Of a stretch of DNA of 64,000 nt, positions 25,981 through 34,279 are shown in pieces. Each line of letters begins with the position of its first letter. The first letter of the stretch is position 1. The DNA is from UBA10649 sp965278945. GTDB taxonomy: Bacteria; Actinomycetota; Actinomycetes; S36-B12. The stretch covers positions 682,001 to 746,000 of the forward strand of contig OZ257128.1 of the NCBI GenBank assembly GCA_965278945.1. Reading direction: 5' to 3'. The notes beneath the pieces are model-generated. The model searched no databases. It was not told where the DNA came from and saw only the letters and a program-made list of their open reading frames with translations. The position numbers were made by a program, and so were the translations under genes.

Positions 25981-27165
25981 GTGGCAAATCCGTGGTTCGA
26001 GTCCGTCGCCGAGGCGCAGCGTCGTGCGAAGAAGCGTCTTCCGTCGTCGGTCTACAGCGCACTGCTCGCCGGTAACGAGAAGGGCACGTCGTACGACGAC
26101 AACATCACCGCGTTCTCCAAGATCGAGCTGGCCCCGCACGTGGCCGGACTGCACGCCGAGCGCGACCTAGCGACAACGTTCATGGGCCAGCCCATCTCCC
26201 TGCCGGTCGTGACCTCGCCGACCGGCGTGCAGGCCGTTCATCCCGACGGCGAGATCGCCATCGCGCGCGCGACTGCCGCTCGCGGCACCGCGATGGGACT
26301 CGGCTGCTTCGGCAGCAAGCCTCTCGCCGACGTGATCGCGGCGAATCCGCAGACCTTCTTCCAGATGTACTGGATGGGCACCCGCGACCAGATGCTCGAG
26401 CGCCTCGCGTATGCGAAGGACCTCGGCGCGAAGGGCATCATCTTGACCCTTGACTGGTCGTTCTCCTATGGACGTGACTGGGGCAGCCCGGTCATCCCGG
26501 AGAAGATCGACTTCAAGACGATGGTGCAGTTCGCCCCGCAGGTGATCGCGAAGCCGAAGTGGCTCGCGTCGTTCGCGCGCGGTGGCGGCATCCCCGACCT
26601 CGGCACCCCGAACCTGAAGAACGAGGCCGGGGAGACTCCCACCTTCTTCGGTGCGTACTACGAGTGGATGCAGACCCCGCCGTGCACATGGGAGGACCTG
26701 GCCTGGCTGCGCTCGCAGTGGGACGGGCCGTTCATGCTCAAGGGCATCTGCCGCGTCGACGACGCGAAGCGCACGGTCGATGCCGGCTTCTCGACACTGT
26801 CGGTCTCCAACCACGGCGGAAACAACATCGACTCCACGCCCGCCCCGATCCGGGTGCTCCCCAGCATCGTCGAGGCCGTCGGCCAGGACATCGAGATCGT
26901 CATGGACGGCGGCATCCGCCGCGGCAGCGACGTCGTGAAGGCGCTTGCGCTCGGGGCCAAGGCCGTCATGATCGGACGCCCGTACCTGTGGGCGCTCGCG
27001 GCGAACGGCCAGGGCGGGGTCGAGAACGTCCTGGACATCCTGCGCAGCGGAATCGACTCCACCGTCTACGCGCTGGGACACAAGTCGATCCACGACCTGT
27101 CTCCCGCGGACGTCATCGTCCCCGAAGGATTCACCAGAACCCTCGGTGCCGTCGGGAGCAAGTAG
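25981..27165 (+). CDS. mftD: Pre-mycofactocin synthase (FMN-dependent)
   Basis: 394 residues from GTG 25981, 25 bp after mftC. It is a lactate/hydroxyacid-oxidase-type FMN barrel: ELAPHVAGL near the start, VVTSPTGVQAVHPDGE, the active-site SVSNHGGNNID, and the FMN phosphate loop MDGGIRRGSDVVKALALGAKAVMIGRPYL as separate blocks. MftD deaminates the amino-pyrrolidinone made by MftC and MftE to give the alpha-keto amide that carries electrons. It shares its stop with the mftE start by one base. Confidence 0.95.
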   Translation: MANPWFESVAEAQRRAKKRLPSSVYSALLAGNEKGTSYDDNITAFSKIELAPHVAGLHAERDLATTFMGQPISLPVVTSPTGVQAVHPDGEIAIARATAARGTAMGLGCFGSKPLADVIAANPQTFFQMYWMGTRDQMLERLAYAKDLGAKGIILTLDWSFSYGRDWGSPVIPEKIDFKTMVQFAPQVIAKPKWLASFARGGGIPDLGTPNLKNEAGETPTFFGAYYEWMQTPPCTWEDLAWLRSQWDGPFMLKGICRVDDAKRTVDAGFSTLSVSNHGGNNIDSTPAPIRVLPSIVEAVGQDIEIVMDGGIRRGSDVVKALALGAKAVMIGRPYLWALAANGQGGVENVLDILRSGIDSTVYALGHKSIHDLSPADVIVPEGFTRTLGAVGSK

Positions 27166-27896
27166 TGGCGACGGTTCGGCACCTGTCGGCTATGACGTGG
27201 GACACCGTTCCCGCGAGGCCACTCGTTCTCGTGCCGATCGGCTCGACCGAGCAGCACGGACCGCACCTGCCGTTCGAGACAGACACCCTCATCGCCACGG
27301 CTGCGGCCGAGCGCATCGCCGTCGTCCTCCAGGGGGACGGGATTGACGTGCTCCTCGCGCCGGCCATCTCCTACGGAGCGAGCGGTGAGCACCAGGAGTT
27401 CCCCGGCACCGTCTCGGTCGGTCATGAGGCGCTGAGGATGCAGATCGTCGAGCTCGTCCGCTCCCTGTCCACCTGGGCCGGGCGCATCGTGTTCGTCAAC
27501 GGGCACGGCGGCAACGTGACCACGCTGTCGTCGGCGATCGCGCAGATGCGCGGCGAGCATCACGACGTCGCCTGGCTCGCCTGCATCTTCGAGTCCGATG
27601 CCGACGCGCACGCCGGATCGACGGAGACCTCGGTGATGCTCCACCTGGCGCCCGAGCGGGTCGACATGGCGAGCGCGGCTCCCGGCCAGCTCGCACCGCT
27701 CGCGGAGATCCTGCCGCTGCTGATGTCGTCCGGTGTCCGAGCCGCGTCGCCGTCCGGCGTGCTGGGCGACCCGACCAGCGCGACCGCAGAACTCGGCGAG
27801 ACCTTGATGAGCCAACTCGTCGGCCACGGCGTTGCGCTGGTCACGAGCGCGACGGTCGATGACCGTGGTCGTCTCGTCGAACTGGCATCGCGATGA
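27165..27896 (+). CDS. mftE: Mycofactocin peptidase (creatininase family)
   Basis: 243 residues from GTG 27165, whose first base is the last of the mftD stop. The creatininase metal ligands are present: Glu29, His31 and Asp40 (GSTEQHGPHLPFETD), His114 (NGHGGN) and Glu154 (STETSVM). MftE cuts MftA next to the modified Val-Tyr to release the cyclic core. It overlaps the following SDR by 4 bp (ATGA), so the two are co-translated. Confidence 0.94.
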   Translation: MATVRHLSAMTWDTVPARPLVLVPIGSTEQHGPHLPFETDTLIATAAAERIAVVLQGDGIDVLLAPAISYGASGEHQEFPGTVSVGHEALRMQIVELVRSLSTWAGRIVFVNGHGGNVTTLSSAIAQMRGEHHDVAWLACIFESDADAHAGSTETSVMLHLAPERVDMASAAPGQLAPLAEILPLLMSSGVRAASPSGVLGDPTSATAELGETLMSQLVGHGVALVTSATVDDRGRLVELASR

Positions 27897-28690
27897 CCCG
27901 GGTGGCCCTGGTCACGGGCGCGGCGCGCGGTATCGGGCGCGCGACCGTTGATGTCCTCGTCCAGCAGGGCTATCGCGTAGTCGCCGTCGACTCGTGCGCG
28001 GGCACGGGCACCGGCCGAGGTGACGGAGTTGACTACGCCCTCGCCACACCGGACCAACTGCTGAGCCTGGAAGCCGAGTACCCCGATGTCGTCCGCACGC
28101 AGGTTGTCGACGTGCGCGACGCCGACGCACTTGCGGCCGCAGCAGTCCTCGCGGTCGACGTGTTCGGCAGGCTCGATGCTGCGGTTGCGGCCGCAGCGGT
28201 CATCGTGGGTGGAGAGCCGTTGTGGGCCACACCCGAGTCGCACCTGCGCACGCTGCTCGACGTCGATGTTGTCGGCGTCTGGAACACGGCGTCTGCGGTC
28301 GTGCCCGTCATGCTGAGCGGTCCGGATCCGCAAGGCTGCCGCTTCGTTGCGGTGGCCTCCGCCGCGGGTGCTCGCGGACTGTTCCACCTCGCCGGATACA
28401 ACGCGGCCAAGCACGCCGTGGTCGGGCTGGTCAAGGGCCTGGCCGCCGACCTCATCGGCACAGGCGTCACCGCCGTTGCCGTATCGCCAGGGTCCACTGA
28501 CACCGACATGCTTCGGGCCACCGCCGATCTGTACGACCTCGAGCATGTCGACGAGTTCGCGTCATCGCAGTTGGTCCGTCGGCTCCTGCGTCCCGAGGAG
28601 CTCGCGGCGACGATCGCGTTCTGCTGCTCGCGCGAAGGAGCGGTTCTCAACGGCTCGGTCGTCGATGCCTCGGGTGGGTTCACGGCATGA
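27893..28690 (+). CDS. Mycofactocin-coupled SDR, mftE-adjacent subfamily
   Basis: 265-residue short-chain dehydrogenase with TGAARGIG at 8-15, Ser156, Tyr169 and Lys173. The usual NNAG at strand 4 is replaced by alanines (about 98-103), and there is an insertion after strand 2. It matches the second mycofactocin-associated SDR subfamily, which is nearly always coded right after mftE. It is a likely dedicated electron donor to mycofactocin. Its alcohol substrate is unknown. Confidence 0.9.
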   Translation: MTRVALVTGAARGIGRATVDVLVQQGYRVVAVDSCAGTGTGRGDGVDYALATPDQLLSLEAEYPDVVRTQVVDVRDADALAAAAVLAVDVFGRLDAAVAAAAVIVGGEPLWATPESHLRTLLDVDVVGVWNTASAVVPVMLSGPDPQGCRFVAVASAAGARGLFHLAGYNAAKHAVVGLVKGLAADLIGTGVTAVAVSPGSTDTDMLRATADLYDLEHVDEFASSQLVRRLLRPEELAATIAFCCSREGAVLNGSVVDASGGFTA

Positions 28691-28702
28691 AGGCAGAGCT
28701 CA

Positions 28703-29464
28703 GTGCCTAGCCTCGACGGCGAGATCGCCTACGTCACCGGTGCCGGATCGGGGATCGGTCGTGCCACCGCGCTCCAGTTGTCGCGCGAGGGCGCAAGCGT
28801 CGTGCTCCTGGGCCGGACGTCCGCTGGTCTTATCGAGACTCAGCGCGAGTGCTCTGGTCCTGCCGAGATCGTGGTACTCGAACTGTCTGATGCACTGGCC
28901 GTCGAGCGGCTCCTGCCGTCGGTTGTCAGCCGCGTCGGCGCTCCGAGCATCGTCGTCCACTCCGCGGGAGAGACCGTCGTCGGATCCCTCGACTCGTTGA
29001 CCGAGGAGCAGTGGGACCGGCAGATGAACTCCAACCTCAAGGCGATCTTCCTCGTGAACAAGGTGCTGTGGCCGGCCATGGTCGACGGCGGCGGAAGCAT
29101 CGTCCTCATCGCGTCGCGCGCATCATTCGTGGGCTTTCCCAAGAACGCGGCTTACGTGGCGAGCAAGGGTGCCGTGCTGTCGATGACCAAGGCCATGGCC
29201 CTCGACGGAGCCAGGCACGGGATCCGGGTCAACGCCGTGTGCCCTGGCCTGATCCTGACGCCGAACCTGCAGAACTACTTCGACAGCCAGGCCGATCCGG
29301 AGCAGGCGAAGGCGACTGCGTCGGCGACCCTTCCCGTGGGTCGCATGGGCCAGCCCGAGGAGGTGGCGCACGCGGTCGCGTTCCTCGCGTCACCCGACGC
29401 GAGCTTCATCACCGGTGCGTCACTGGTCGTCGACGGCGGACTGCTCGCTCGCGCGCCATCCTGA
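28703..29464 (+). CDS. SDR family oxidoreductase (paralogue of the SDR at 16849)
   Basis: 253 residues from GTG 28703, 12 bp after the preceding stop. It has TGAGSGIG, HSAG in place of NNAG, and a YVASKGA active site. Long identical blocks are shared with the SDR at 16849-17604 (WPAMV, SFVGFP, MTKAMALDGA, GIRVNAVCPG, DASFITGASL). It is the last gene of the mft operon as seen here and ends 7 bp from the opposing siderophore reductase gene. Confidence 0.88.
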   Translation: MPSLDGEIAYVTGAGSGIGRATALQLSREGASVVLLGRTSAGLIETQRECSGPAEIVVLELSDALAVERLLPSVVSRVGAPSIVVHSAGETVVGSLDSLTEEQWDRQMNSNLKAIFLVNKVLWPAMVDGGGSIVLIASRASFVGFPKNAAYVASKGAVLSMTKAMALDGARHGIRVNAVCPGLILTPNLQNYFDSQADPEQAKATASATLPVGRMGQPEEVAHAVAFLASPDASFITGASLVVDGGLLARAPS

Positions 29465-29471
29465 CCACTCC

Positions 29472-30413
29472 TTAGTCGTCGGAGCGGCCCTCGCGCCAGT
29501 AGCCCATGAAGGCCACGGTGCGACGATCCCAACCGAGCTCGCTGACGAGCTGACGGCGTAGCGCCTTGATGACGCTCGCCTCGCCGGCGATCCACGCGTA
29601 GACCTGATGGTCGCGCAGCGCCACTCCGTCCTCGTCGCGCGGCACCTCCCACAGGATGCCCGTGTCGACATCGACGTCCTCGACTACCTGCGCCTCGGCG
29701 GTCGGTCCTCCGGTGAGCGCGGTCGCCGCGGTGATGACCTCGCCTTTGAGGTCATCACCGCGCGTACCGCTGCGGCCGAAGACCCGGACCTCGACACCCG
29801 GGTGGTTCGGCAGGATGGCAGCGTCTTCAACATGCGGCAGCTCGACGAGGACGGTGCCGGTCGCATCGGCAGGCAACTGGGTCAGGATCGACGCGATCGC
29901 CGGAGCGGCCGTCTCGTCACCGACCAGCAGGAAGGTCGAACAGTCCCTGGGCGGGTCGAAGTCGATGCCGCCGGGATCCGAGCTCGACCTGGAATTCGGC
30001 GCGCACATCATCAGCTCGTCGCCGACCGACACGTCATCGATCCACTGCCCCGCTGGCCCGGTCGGCCCGTGGCAGACGAACAGGATGTCCATCTCGCGCA
30101 TCTCCGGTCGCACCGCGCGGACCGTGTACGTGCGGATCGGGTTGCGGTGCGTCTGGGGACGAAGGCGCCATGCGCCGTACCAGTCGTCGACCATGGCCAT
30201 CGGCGTCAGCCCGTGCTCGGCCAGGGGGAAGATCAGGTTGATCCGCTGGTCCAGTCCCGTCGTCGAGACGCGGTCGAGCTCGGGTCCGCTGATCGTGATC
30301 TGGGTGTACGTCGGGCTGACCCGAACCGCCTGGGTCACGCGCACGTGGTGCAGGAGGTAGGGGGCGTCCGCGGGCTCGCTGGTGCGCCGCAGGTCGAGCA
30401 AGGAGGCGTCCAT
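29472..30413 (-). CDS. Siderophore-interacting protein (ferric-siderophore reductase)
   Basis: 313 residues. A ferredoxin-reductase-like FAD domain comes first (NPIRTYTVRAVRPE is the flavin contact), then the SIP-type NAD(P)H domain with LLVGDETAAPAIASIL and the C-terminal WIAGEASVIKALRR and GYWREG. Such proteins release iron from siderophores in the cytoplasm. The ATG at 30413 lies only 6 bp from an iron box and has no ribosome site, so the message may be nearly leaderless. Expected to be repressed by an IdeR/DtxR protein with iron. Confidence 0.92.
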   Translation of the reverse strand: MDASLLDLRRTSEPADAPYLLHHVRVTQAVRVSPTYTQITISGPELDRVSTTGLDQRINLIFPLAEHGLTPMAMVDDWYGAWRLRPQTHRNPIRTYTVRAVRPEMREMDILFVCHGPTGPAGQWIDDVSVGDELMMCAPNSRSSSDPGGIDFDPPRDCSTFLLVGDETAAPAIASILTQLPADATGTVLVELPHVEDAAILPNHPGVEVRVFGRSGTRGDDLKGEVITAATALTGGPTAEAQVVEDVDVDTGILWEVPRDEDGVALRDHQVYAWIAGEASVIKALRRQLVSELGWDRRTVAFMGYWREGRSDD

Positions 30414-30419
30414 GGCAGG

Positions 30420-30438
30420 TAAGGGTAGCCTAACTTAA
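30420..30438. promoter_or_regulatory. DtxR/IdeR-type iron box
   Basis: TAAGGGTAGCCTAACTTAA fits the 19-bp consensus TWAGGTWAGSCTWACCTWA at 17 positions. It stands directly upstream of the siderophore-interacting protein start. On the minus strand it contains TAGGCT, a possible -10 element 13 bp before the ATG, so regulator binding would block the promoter itself. Confidence 0.85.
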
Positions 30439-30600
30439 TGTCGGTAGGCGCTCCTGGGGCCGATGGCCCTTACGCGAGCCTTACTGAGAGTTGGCTGTCA
30501 GTTCAGTCTTCGCGGCCGAAATCGTTTGGTTGAGCCGTGAACCAGATGGCAGCATGGCAAGGGAGCAGGTTGACCCGCATCGACTGATCGAGAGTCTTTG

Positions 30601-31386
30601 ATGAGCAGGCGCCGCACGACGAACATCCTCGTGGCGAGCGTGCTTGCCCTCGTCGGCCTCGTGATCGTCGGGCTGCTCGCCTTTCGCGTGGGTTCCTCGT
30701 CCGCCAGCGACCCCACTCCCGAGCCCTCCGCATCCGCATCGCCGACCGGCCCGTCGTCGCTCACGGCAAGCGAGATCTACTCCACGGTCCTGCCCTCACT
30801 CGTGGTCATCCGGACCGACGGGCCCGGCCGGGCCGACGGCACCCGTCCTGATCGCGGTCTGGGCACCGGAGTCATCGTCAACGCCGCCGGCTCGATCCTC
30901 ACCGCGTACCACGTCGTAGACGACGCCGAGTCGATCGAGGTCGAGTACGCCGACGGCACGTCATCGCCCGCGGTGATCGAGTTCGCGGACCCCGACAACG
31001 ACATCGCGTCGCTCACTCCCGACCGACTGCCCGAGGTCGTCGTTCCCGCCGTGCTCGGAGGCGGCGTGAACGTCGGCAGTCGCGTCGTCGCGGTCGGCAA
31101 CCCGCTGGGGCTCCTCGCCTCCACCACCGAGGGCGTCGTGTCCGGCCTGGATCGGTCGATCAACGACGGTGAGGACATCGCGCTGTCCGGGCTCATCCAG
31201 TTCGACGCAGCAGTGAACCCGGGCAGCTCAGGCGGACCGCTGCTGAATGACCAGGGACAGGTCGTGGGAGTCGTGTCCTCGCTCGCGGACCCGTCGAAGA
31301 ACGGCTACTTCATTGGGATCGGATTCGCCGTGCCGATCGGCACCGCACTGGGCACCACCGGAGAGGGAGAAGGACCCGAGAGATGA
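30601..31386 (+). CDS. Membrane-anchored trypsin-like (HtrA-type) serine protease without PDZ domain
   Basis: 261 residues. One membrane helix lies at about 9-28 after a basic MSRRR start, then a Pro/Ser/Ala linker, then an S1C protease domain with His104 (TAYHVVDD), Asp134 (DNDIASL) and Ser210 (NPGSSGGPLL). It stops right after the protease fold, so the PDZ domain of typical HtrA proteins is missing. ATG 30601 is preferred to TTG 30598. The stop overlaps the MoxR start by 4 bp, which joins a surface protease to a MoxR/VWA system. Confidence 0.87.
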   Translation: MSRRRTTNILVASVLALVGLVIVGLLAFRVGSSSASDPTPEPSASASPTGPSSLTASEIYSTVLPSLVVIRTDGPGRADGTRPDRGLGTGVIVNAAGSILTAYHVVDDAESIEVEYADGTSSPAVIEFADPDNDIASLTPDRLPEVVVPAVLGGGVNVGSRVVAVGNPLGLLASTTEGVVSGLDRSINDGEDIALSGLIQFDAAVNPGSSGGPLLNDQGQVVGVVSSLADPSKNGYFIGIGFAVPIGTALGTTGEGEGPER

Positions 31387-32375
31387 CGATGACCGAAGAC
31401 GCCTCGAATCGACACCTGACCGCGCCGATGGAAGCGGTGCTGTACGAGGTGAAGAAGTCCATCGTCGGACAGGACCGACTGCTCGAGCGCCTGCTCGTCG
31501 CGCTCCTCGCGCGCGGACACGTCCTCGTCGAAGGCGTGCCCGGGCTGGCCAAGACACTGGCCATCAACGCGCTTGCCCAGTCGATCGGCGGCACGTTCCA
31601 GCGAATCCAGTTCACTCCGGACCTGGTTCCCGCGGACGTCGTGGGCACGCGCATCTACCACCAGCCGAGCGGGGAGTTCCGCGTCACTCCGGGTCCAGTC
31701 TTCGCGAACCTGCTGCTCGCCGACGAGATCAACCGCGCGCCAGCGAAGGTGCAGAGCGCGCTGCTTGAGGTCATGCAGGAGCGACAGGTGACGATCGGCC
31801 GCGAAACCCTTGCGGTTCCTGACCCGTTCCTGGTGATGGCCACGCAGAACCCGATCGAGTCCGAGGGCACGTATCCGCTTCCCGAGGCGCAGGTTGACCG
31901 CTTCATGATGAAGGTCCTCGTCGGATACCCGTCGCCGACCGAGGAGTTCGTCATCGTCGAGCGGATGATGCGGCCAGCGGAGCTGATCAACAAGGTCCTC
32001 GATCCTGAGCGGCTTATCGCTGCCCAGCGATCGGCCGCGACGGTCTTCGTCGATCCAGGCCTGATCGAGTACGCGGTGCGTGTTGCGACCGCGACACGTG
32101 CGCCCGAGTCGCTGGGACTGGGTGACCTCACTCGATTCGTCTCGTTCGGTGCGAGCCCGCGCGCATCGATCAACCTCGTGCTCGCCGCACGTGCGCTCGC
32201 GTTCATCCGCGGTCGCGACTACGCGATCTTCCACGACGTGCAGGATCTCGTGCACGACGTGTTCCGGCATCGGCTCGTGCTGTCGTACGAGGCCTTGGCC
32301 GAAGGCGTGAGCGCCGACGAGATCATCACGAGCGTCATGCGTGCCGCGCCGGTGCCCGAACTGAACCGGCGGTAG
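31383..32375 (+). CDS. MoxR-family AAA ATPase
   Basis: 330 residues. Walker A GVPGLAKT (51-58), Walker B LLLADEIN (110-117), sensor-1 ATQNP and the MoxR-specific EGTYPLPEAQVDRF segment are present. MoxR ATPases act as chaperones with the DUF58 and VWA proteins coded next to them, often in cell-envelope or metal-cofactor assembly. It begins within the protease stop (ATGA) and is followed after 6 bp by the DUF58 gene. Confidence 0.92.
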   Translation: MTMTEDASNRHLTAPMEAVLYEVKKSIVGQDRLLERLLVALLARGHVLVEGVPGLAKTLAINALAQSIGGTFQRIQFTPDLVPADVVGTRIYHQPSGEFRVTPGPVFANLLLADEINRAPAKVQSALLEVMQERQVTIGRETLAVPDPFLVMATQNPIESEGTYPLPEAQVDRFMMKVLVGYPSPTEEFVIVERMMRPAELINKVLDPERLIAAQRSAATVFVDPGLIEYAVRVATATRAPESLGLGDLTRFVSFGASPRASINLVLAARALAFIRGRDYAIFHDVQDLVHDVFRHRLVLSYEALAEGVSADEIITSVMRAAPVPELNRR

Positions 32376-32381
32376 GTCGCG

Positions 32382-33290
32382 ATGGCGAGAGCGCAGCGTT
32401 CGGCGACTTCGGTGGTCGCGGTTCCCGAGGAACTGCTCCGCCGACTCGACTGGCGTGCGCTCAAGCGGCTGTCCGGCGTGCGGGGCGGAGACTTCCGGAC
32501 TCTCGCGCGCGGCTCGGGAATCGACGTCACAGACATCCGCGGGTACGAGCCCTACGACGACGTTCGCCACATCGACTGGAATGTGACCGCCAGGCTGGAC
32601 GAGCCGCACGTGCGCGAGTACGTGGAGGATCGCGACCTCACCGCGTGGCTGCTGCTCGACCGCTCGTCGTCGATGTCGTTCGGCCCCGTCGATCGTGGCA
32701 AGGACATCGTGCTCGTCGAGCTCTCCGTGGCTCTCGCGCGCATGCTCACCCGCGGCGGCAACCGGGTCGGCGCGATCTTGTACGACGCCGACGTCGAGGA
32801 GATGATCCCCGCCGGAGTCAGCCGCGATCACGTGCTTCGCCTGGCGCATCGACTGCTCCAGGAGTCGGAGCCGTCCGGCCAGGAGACCGACCTGGCACCG
32901 CTGCTGCAGCGTGCGGCGTCGATGCTGCGCCGACGCTCACTGGTGTTCGTCGTCTCCGATCTCATCGTGCGCGACGGCTGGCAACGACCACTCGGCGTGC
33001 TCGCGCAGCGTCACGATGTCGTCGTCATCCGGCTCGCGGACCGGCGTGAGGTCGAGCTTCCTGATGTCGGCACGATCTGGGTGCAGGACGCCGAGACCGG
33101 CGAGCAGCTGCTCGTCGACACGAGTGATCCACGCTTTCGCGAGCAGTACCGCGAGGCGGCGCACGAACGCGAGGCCGGCCTGCTCGCGGACGTTCGCCGC
33201 ACGGGAGCGCAACTCCACACGGTGTGGACCGACGATGATCTCGCCGACGCGCTGGTGAGAATGGCGCGCATGCAGCGCAGGATGCGCTGA
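32382..33290 (+). CDS. DUF58 domain protein (MoxR partner)
   Basis: 302 residues. It has the DUF58 core RGYEPYDDVRHIDW (53-66) followed by a von Willebrand A-like fold with a DxSxS metal site, Asp93-Ser95-Ser97. No membrane segment is seen, so it is cytoplasmic. It links the MoxR ATPase to the two membrane VWA proteins downstream and shares one base with the next start (TGATG). Confidence 0.9.
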   Translation: MARAQRSATSVVAVPEELLRRLDWRALKRLSGVRGGDFRTLARGSGIDVTDIRGYEPYDDVRHIDWNVTARLDEPHVREYVEDRDLTAWLLLDRSSSMSFGPVDRGKDIVLVELSVALARMLTRGGNRVGAILYDADVEEMIPAGVSRDHVLRLAHRLLQESEPSGQETDLAPLLQRAASMLRRRSLVFVVSDLIVRDGWQRPLGVLAQRHDVVVIRLADRREVELPDVGTIWVQDAETGEQLLVDTSDPRFREQYREAAHEREAGLLADVRRTGAQLHTVWTDDDLADALVRMARMQRRMR

Positions 33291-34279
33291 TGTCCTTCAT
33301 CTGGCCGGCGATGCTGGTGACCTTGCTGCTGGTCCCGGTAGCGGTGCTTGCCTACCTTGCAGTTCAGCGCCGCCGTGGCGCTCGCGCGGATGCGCTCGCC
33401 GGCTCAGGGCTCGTCACTATCGGCTCGCCGGCGGCCCTCGGTCGCCGCCGGCACCTTCCGTTCTTCGTCTTCCTCACCGGGTTCGTCCTCCTCGCGGTGT
33501 CCTTCGCCAGGCCGCAGGTCGCGCTCGCGGTGCCCCAGCTGAGTGGCACCGTCGTGCTGGCCGTCGACGTGTCCAACAGCATGCAGGCCGATGACATCGA
33601 GCCGACCCGGCTGGAGGCAGCGCAGGCAGCAGCCCGCGAGTTCGTGCAGCGTCAGCCCGCAGGAGTGTCGATTGCCCTCGTCGCCTTCGGCAGCGGTGCG
33701 CAGGTTGCTGCAGCGCCGACGGAGGACCGCGATGAGGTGCTCGCCGCGATCGACCGGCTGTCGACGGGCGGCGGCACGGAGATCGGCACCGGATTGCTCG
33801 CCGCGCTGAACCTCATCGTGGACACGCCGATCACGCTCACTCCCGAGGAGATTCAAGGCGACCTTGGCGATCTCGACATCGGCTACTTCCCGTCTGCGGC
33901 CATCGTGCTCGCCTCGGACGGCGAGGCGACCGGGGGAGCGGACCCCAGCGCGGTCGCCGACCTCGCCGCTGCTGCGGGAGTCAAGATCACGACCGTCGGC
34001 ATCGGCAGCGCAGAAGGTGCGGTGGTCGAGGTCGACGGATTCCAGGTCGCCACGGCTCTCGACGAGGACATGCTCCGCAGCATCGCCGAACTCTCGGGCG
34101 GCGAGTACTTCCGCGCCCAGGATGCTGCGACCTTGTCGCAGGTCTATGACGGGCTCGACATGCGGTGGGAGGCCAACGCTGAGGAGGTGGAGGTCACGGG
34201 CCTGTTCAGCCTTGCGGCGATCGTGCTGTTCCTCGTGGGCGCGGTCTTGTCCATGCGACTGCTGGGGAGGGTGGTCTGA
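33290..34279 (+). CDS. VWA domain membrane protein (BatA-like), copy 1
   Basis: 329 residues. Membrane helices lie at about 1-25, 55-73 and near 300-322; between them is a VWA domain with an intact DxSxS metal site (AVDVSNSM, Asp93, Ser95, Ser97) and a TGGGTEIGTG loop. It is similar in plan to the next gene, with the same residue numbers for the metal site, so the two are tandem paralogues. The start overlaps the DUF58 stop by one base. Confidence 0.9.
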   Translation: MSFIWPAMLVTLLLVPVAVLAYLAVQRRRGARADALAGSGLVTIGSPAALGRRRHLPFFVFLTGFVLLAVSFARPQVALAVPQLSGTVVLAVDVSNSMQADDIEPTRLEAAQAAAREFVQRQPAGVSIALVAFGSGAQVAAAPTEDRDEVLAAIDRLSTGGGTEIGTGLLAALNLIVDTPITLTPEEIQGDLGDLDIGYFPSAAIVLASDGEATGGADPSAVADLAAAAGVKITTVGIGSAEGAVVEVDGFQVATALDEDMLRSIAELSGGEYFRAQDAATLSQVYDGLDMRWEANAEEVEVTGLFSLAAIVLFLVGAVLSMRLLGRVV

